From Mycolicibacterium neoaurum VKM Ac-1815D (lineage in GTDB: Bacteria > Actinomycetota > Actinomycetes > Mycobacteriales > Mycobacteriaceae): 64,000 bases of DNA. Location: positions 620,001-684,000 of the forward strand of contig NC_023036.2 in assembly GCF_000317305.3 (NCBI RefSeq). The letters are read 5' to 3'. Position numbers and translations under genes: made by a program. Every line of letters starts with the position of its first letter. Within the stretch, counting starts at the first letter, position 1. A model generated the notes under the pieces. The model saw nothing but the letters and a program-made list of their open reading frames with translations, made no database searches and had not been told where the DNA came from. Shown in pieces: positions 63,701 through 64,000 of the stretch.

Positions 63701-64000
<300 letters not shown>

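Overview
This window is chromosomal DNA of a mycobacterium, most likely a rapidly growing Mycolicibacterium-type species. It is GC-rich, uses GTG and TTG starts often, and gene after gene follows the order of the M. tuberculosis segment Rv0223c to Rv0262c (recalled, not searched). Recognisable members in order are aldehyde dehydrogenase, methyltransferase, GT4 glycosyltransferase, two membrane proteins, acyltransferase, php, aftD with a DUF2613 peptide, lpqI, a TetR gene, htdX, fabG4, fadA2, fadE5, an Rv0245-type flavin reductase, the Sdh1 complex, an Rv0250c-type gene, hsp20, nirBD, a CbiX-type chelatase, an NnaR-type regulator and an aac(2')-type acetyltransferase. No tRNA, rRNA, insertion sequence, phage gene or CRISPR array was seen.

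Three blocks break that order. (1) 7.8-15.3 kb holds a PF10118-type hydrolase, an iron-sulfur flavoprotein reductase, and a TetR-controlled mmpS-mmpL operon followed by a DUF732 and a DUF5078-type exported protein. (2) 25.3-29.4 kb, between fadA2 and fadE5, holds a candidate small RNA (probable F6 relative), a TDT transporter, an F420-type oxidoreductase, an XRE regulator and two ClpP paralogues, one of which lacks the catalytic serine. (3) 31.5-52.0 kb, between fadE5 and the flavin reductase gene, holds the trehalose polyphleate (TPP) locus: a two-module PKS, PapA3, MmpL10, a PE-PPE-domain acyltransferase, a GAP-type protein and FadD23, next to a dihydrodipicolinate-reductase-like gene.

Working together: FadD23 would activate a fatty acid as acyl-AMP, the PKS would extend it with malonyl units to polyunsaturated phleic acyl chains, PapA3 would put acyl chains on trehalose, MmpL10 would export the intermediate, and the PE-PPE protein would finish acylation outside the membrane. 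The htdX-fabG4-fadA2-fadE5 genes form a fatty acid module, and the fabG4/fadA2 and fadE5 promoters share a TTAC-N6-GTAA palindrome. At the right end, the NnaR-type regulator and CbiX-type chelatase (siroheme) sit next to nirBD, an assimilatory nitrite reduction unit.

The most novel-looking item is the XRE plus paired-ClpP unit with a Ser-to-Ala subunit. Other points worth following are the module 1 dehydratase gap in the PKS, the fadA2-downstream small RNA, and the TetR/MmpS/MmpL cassette.
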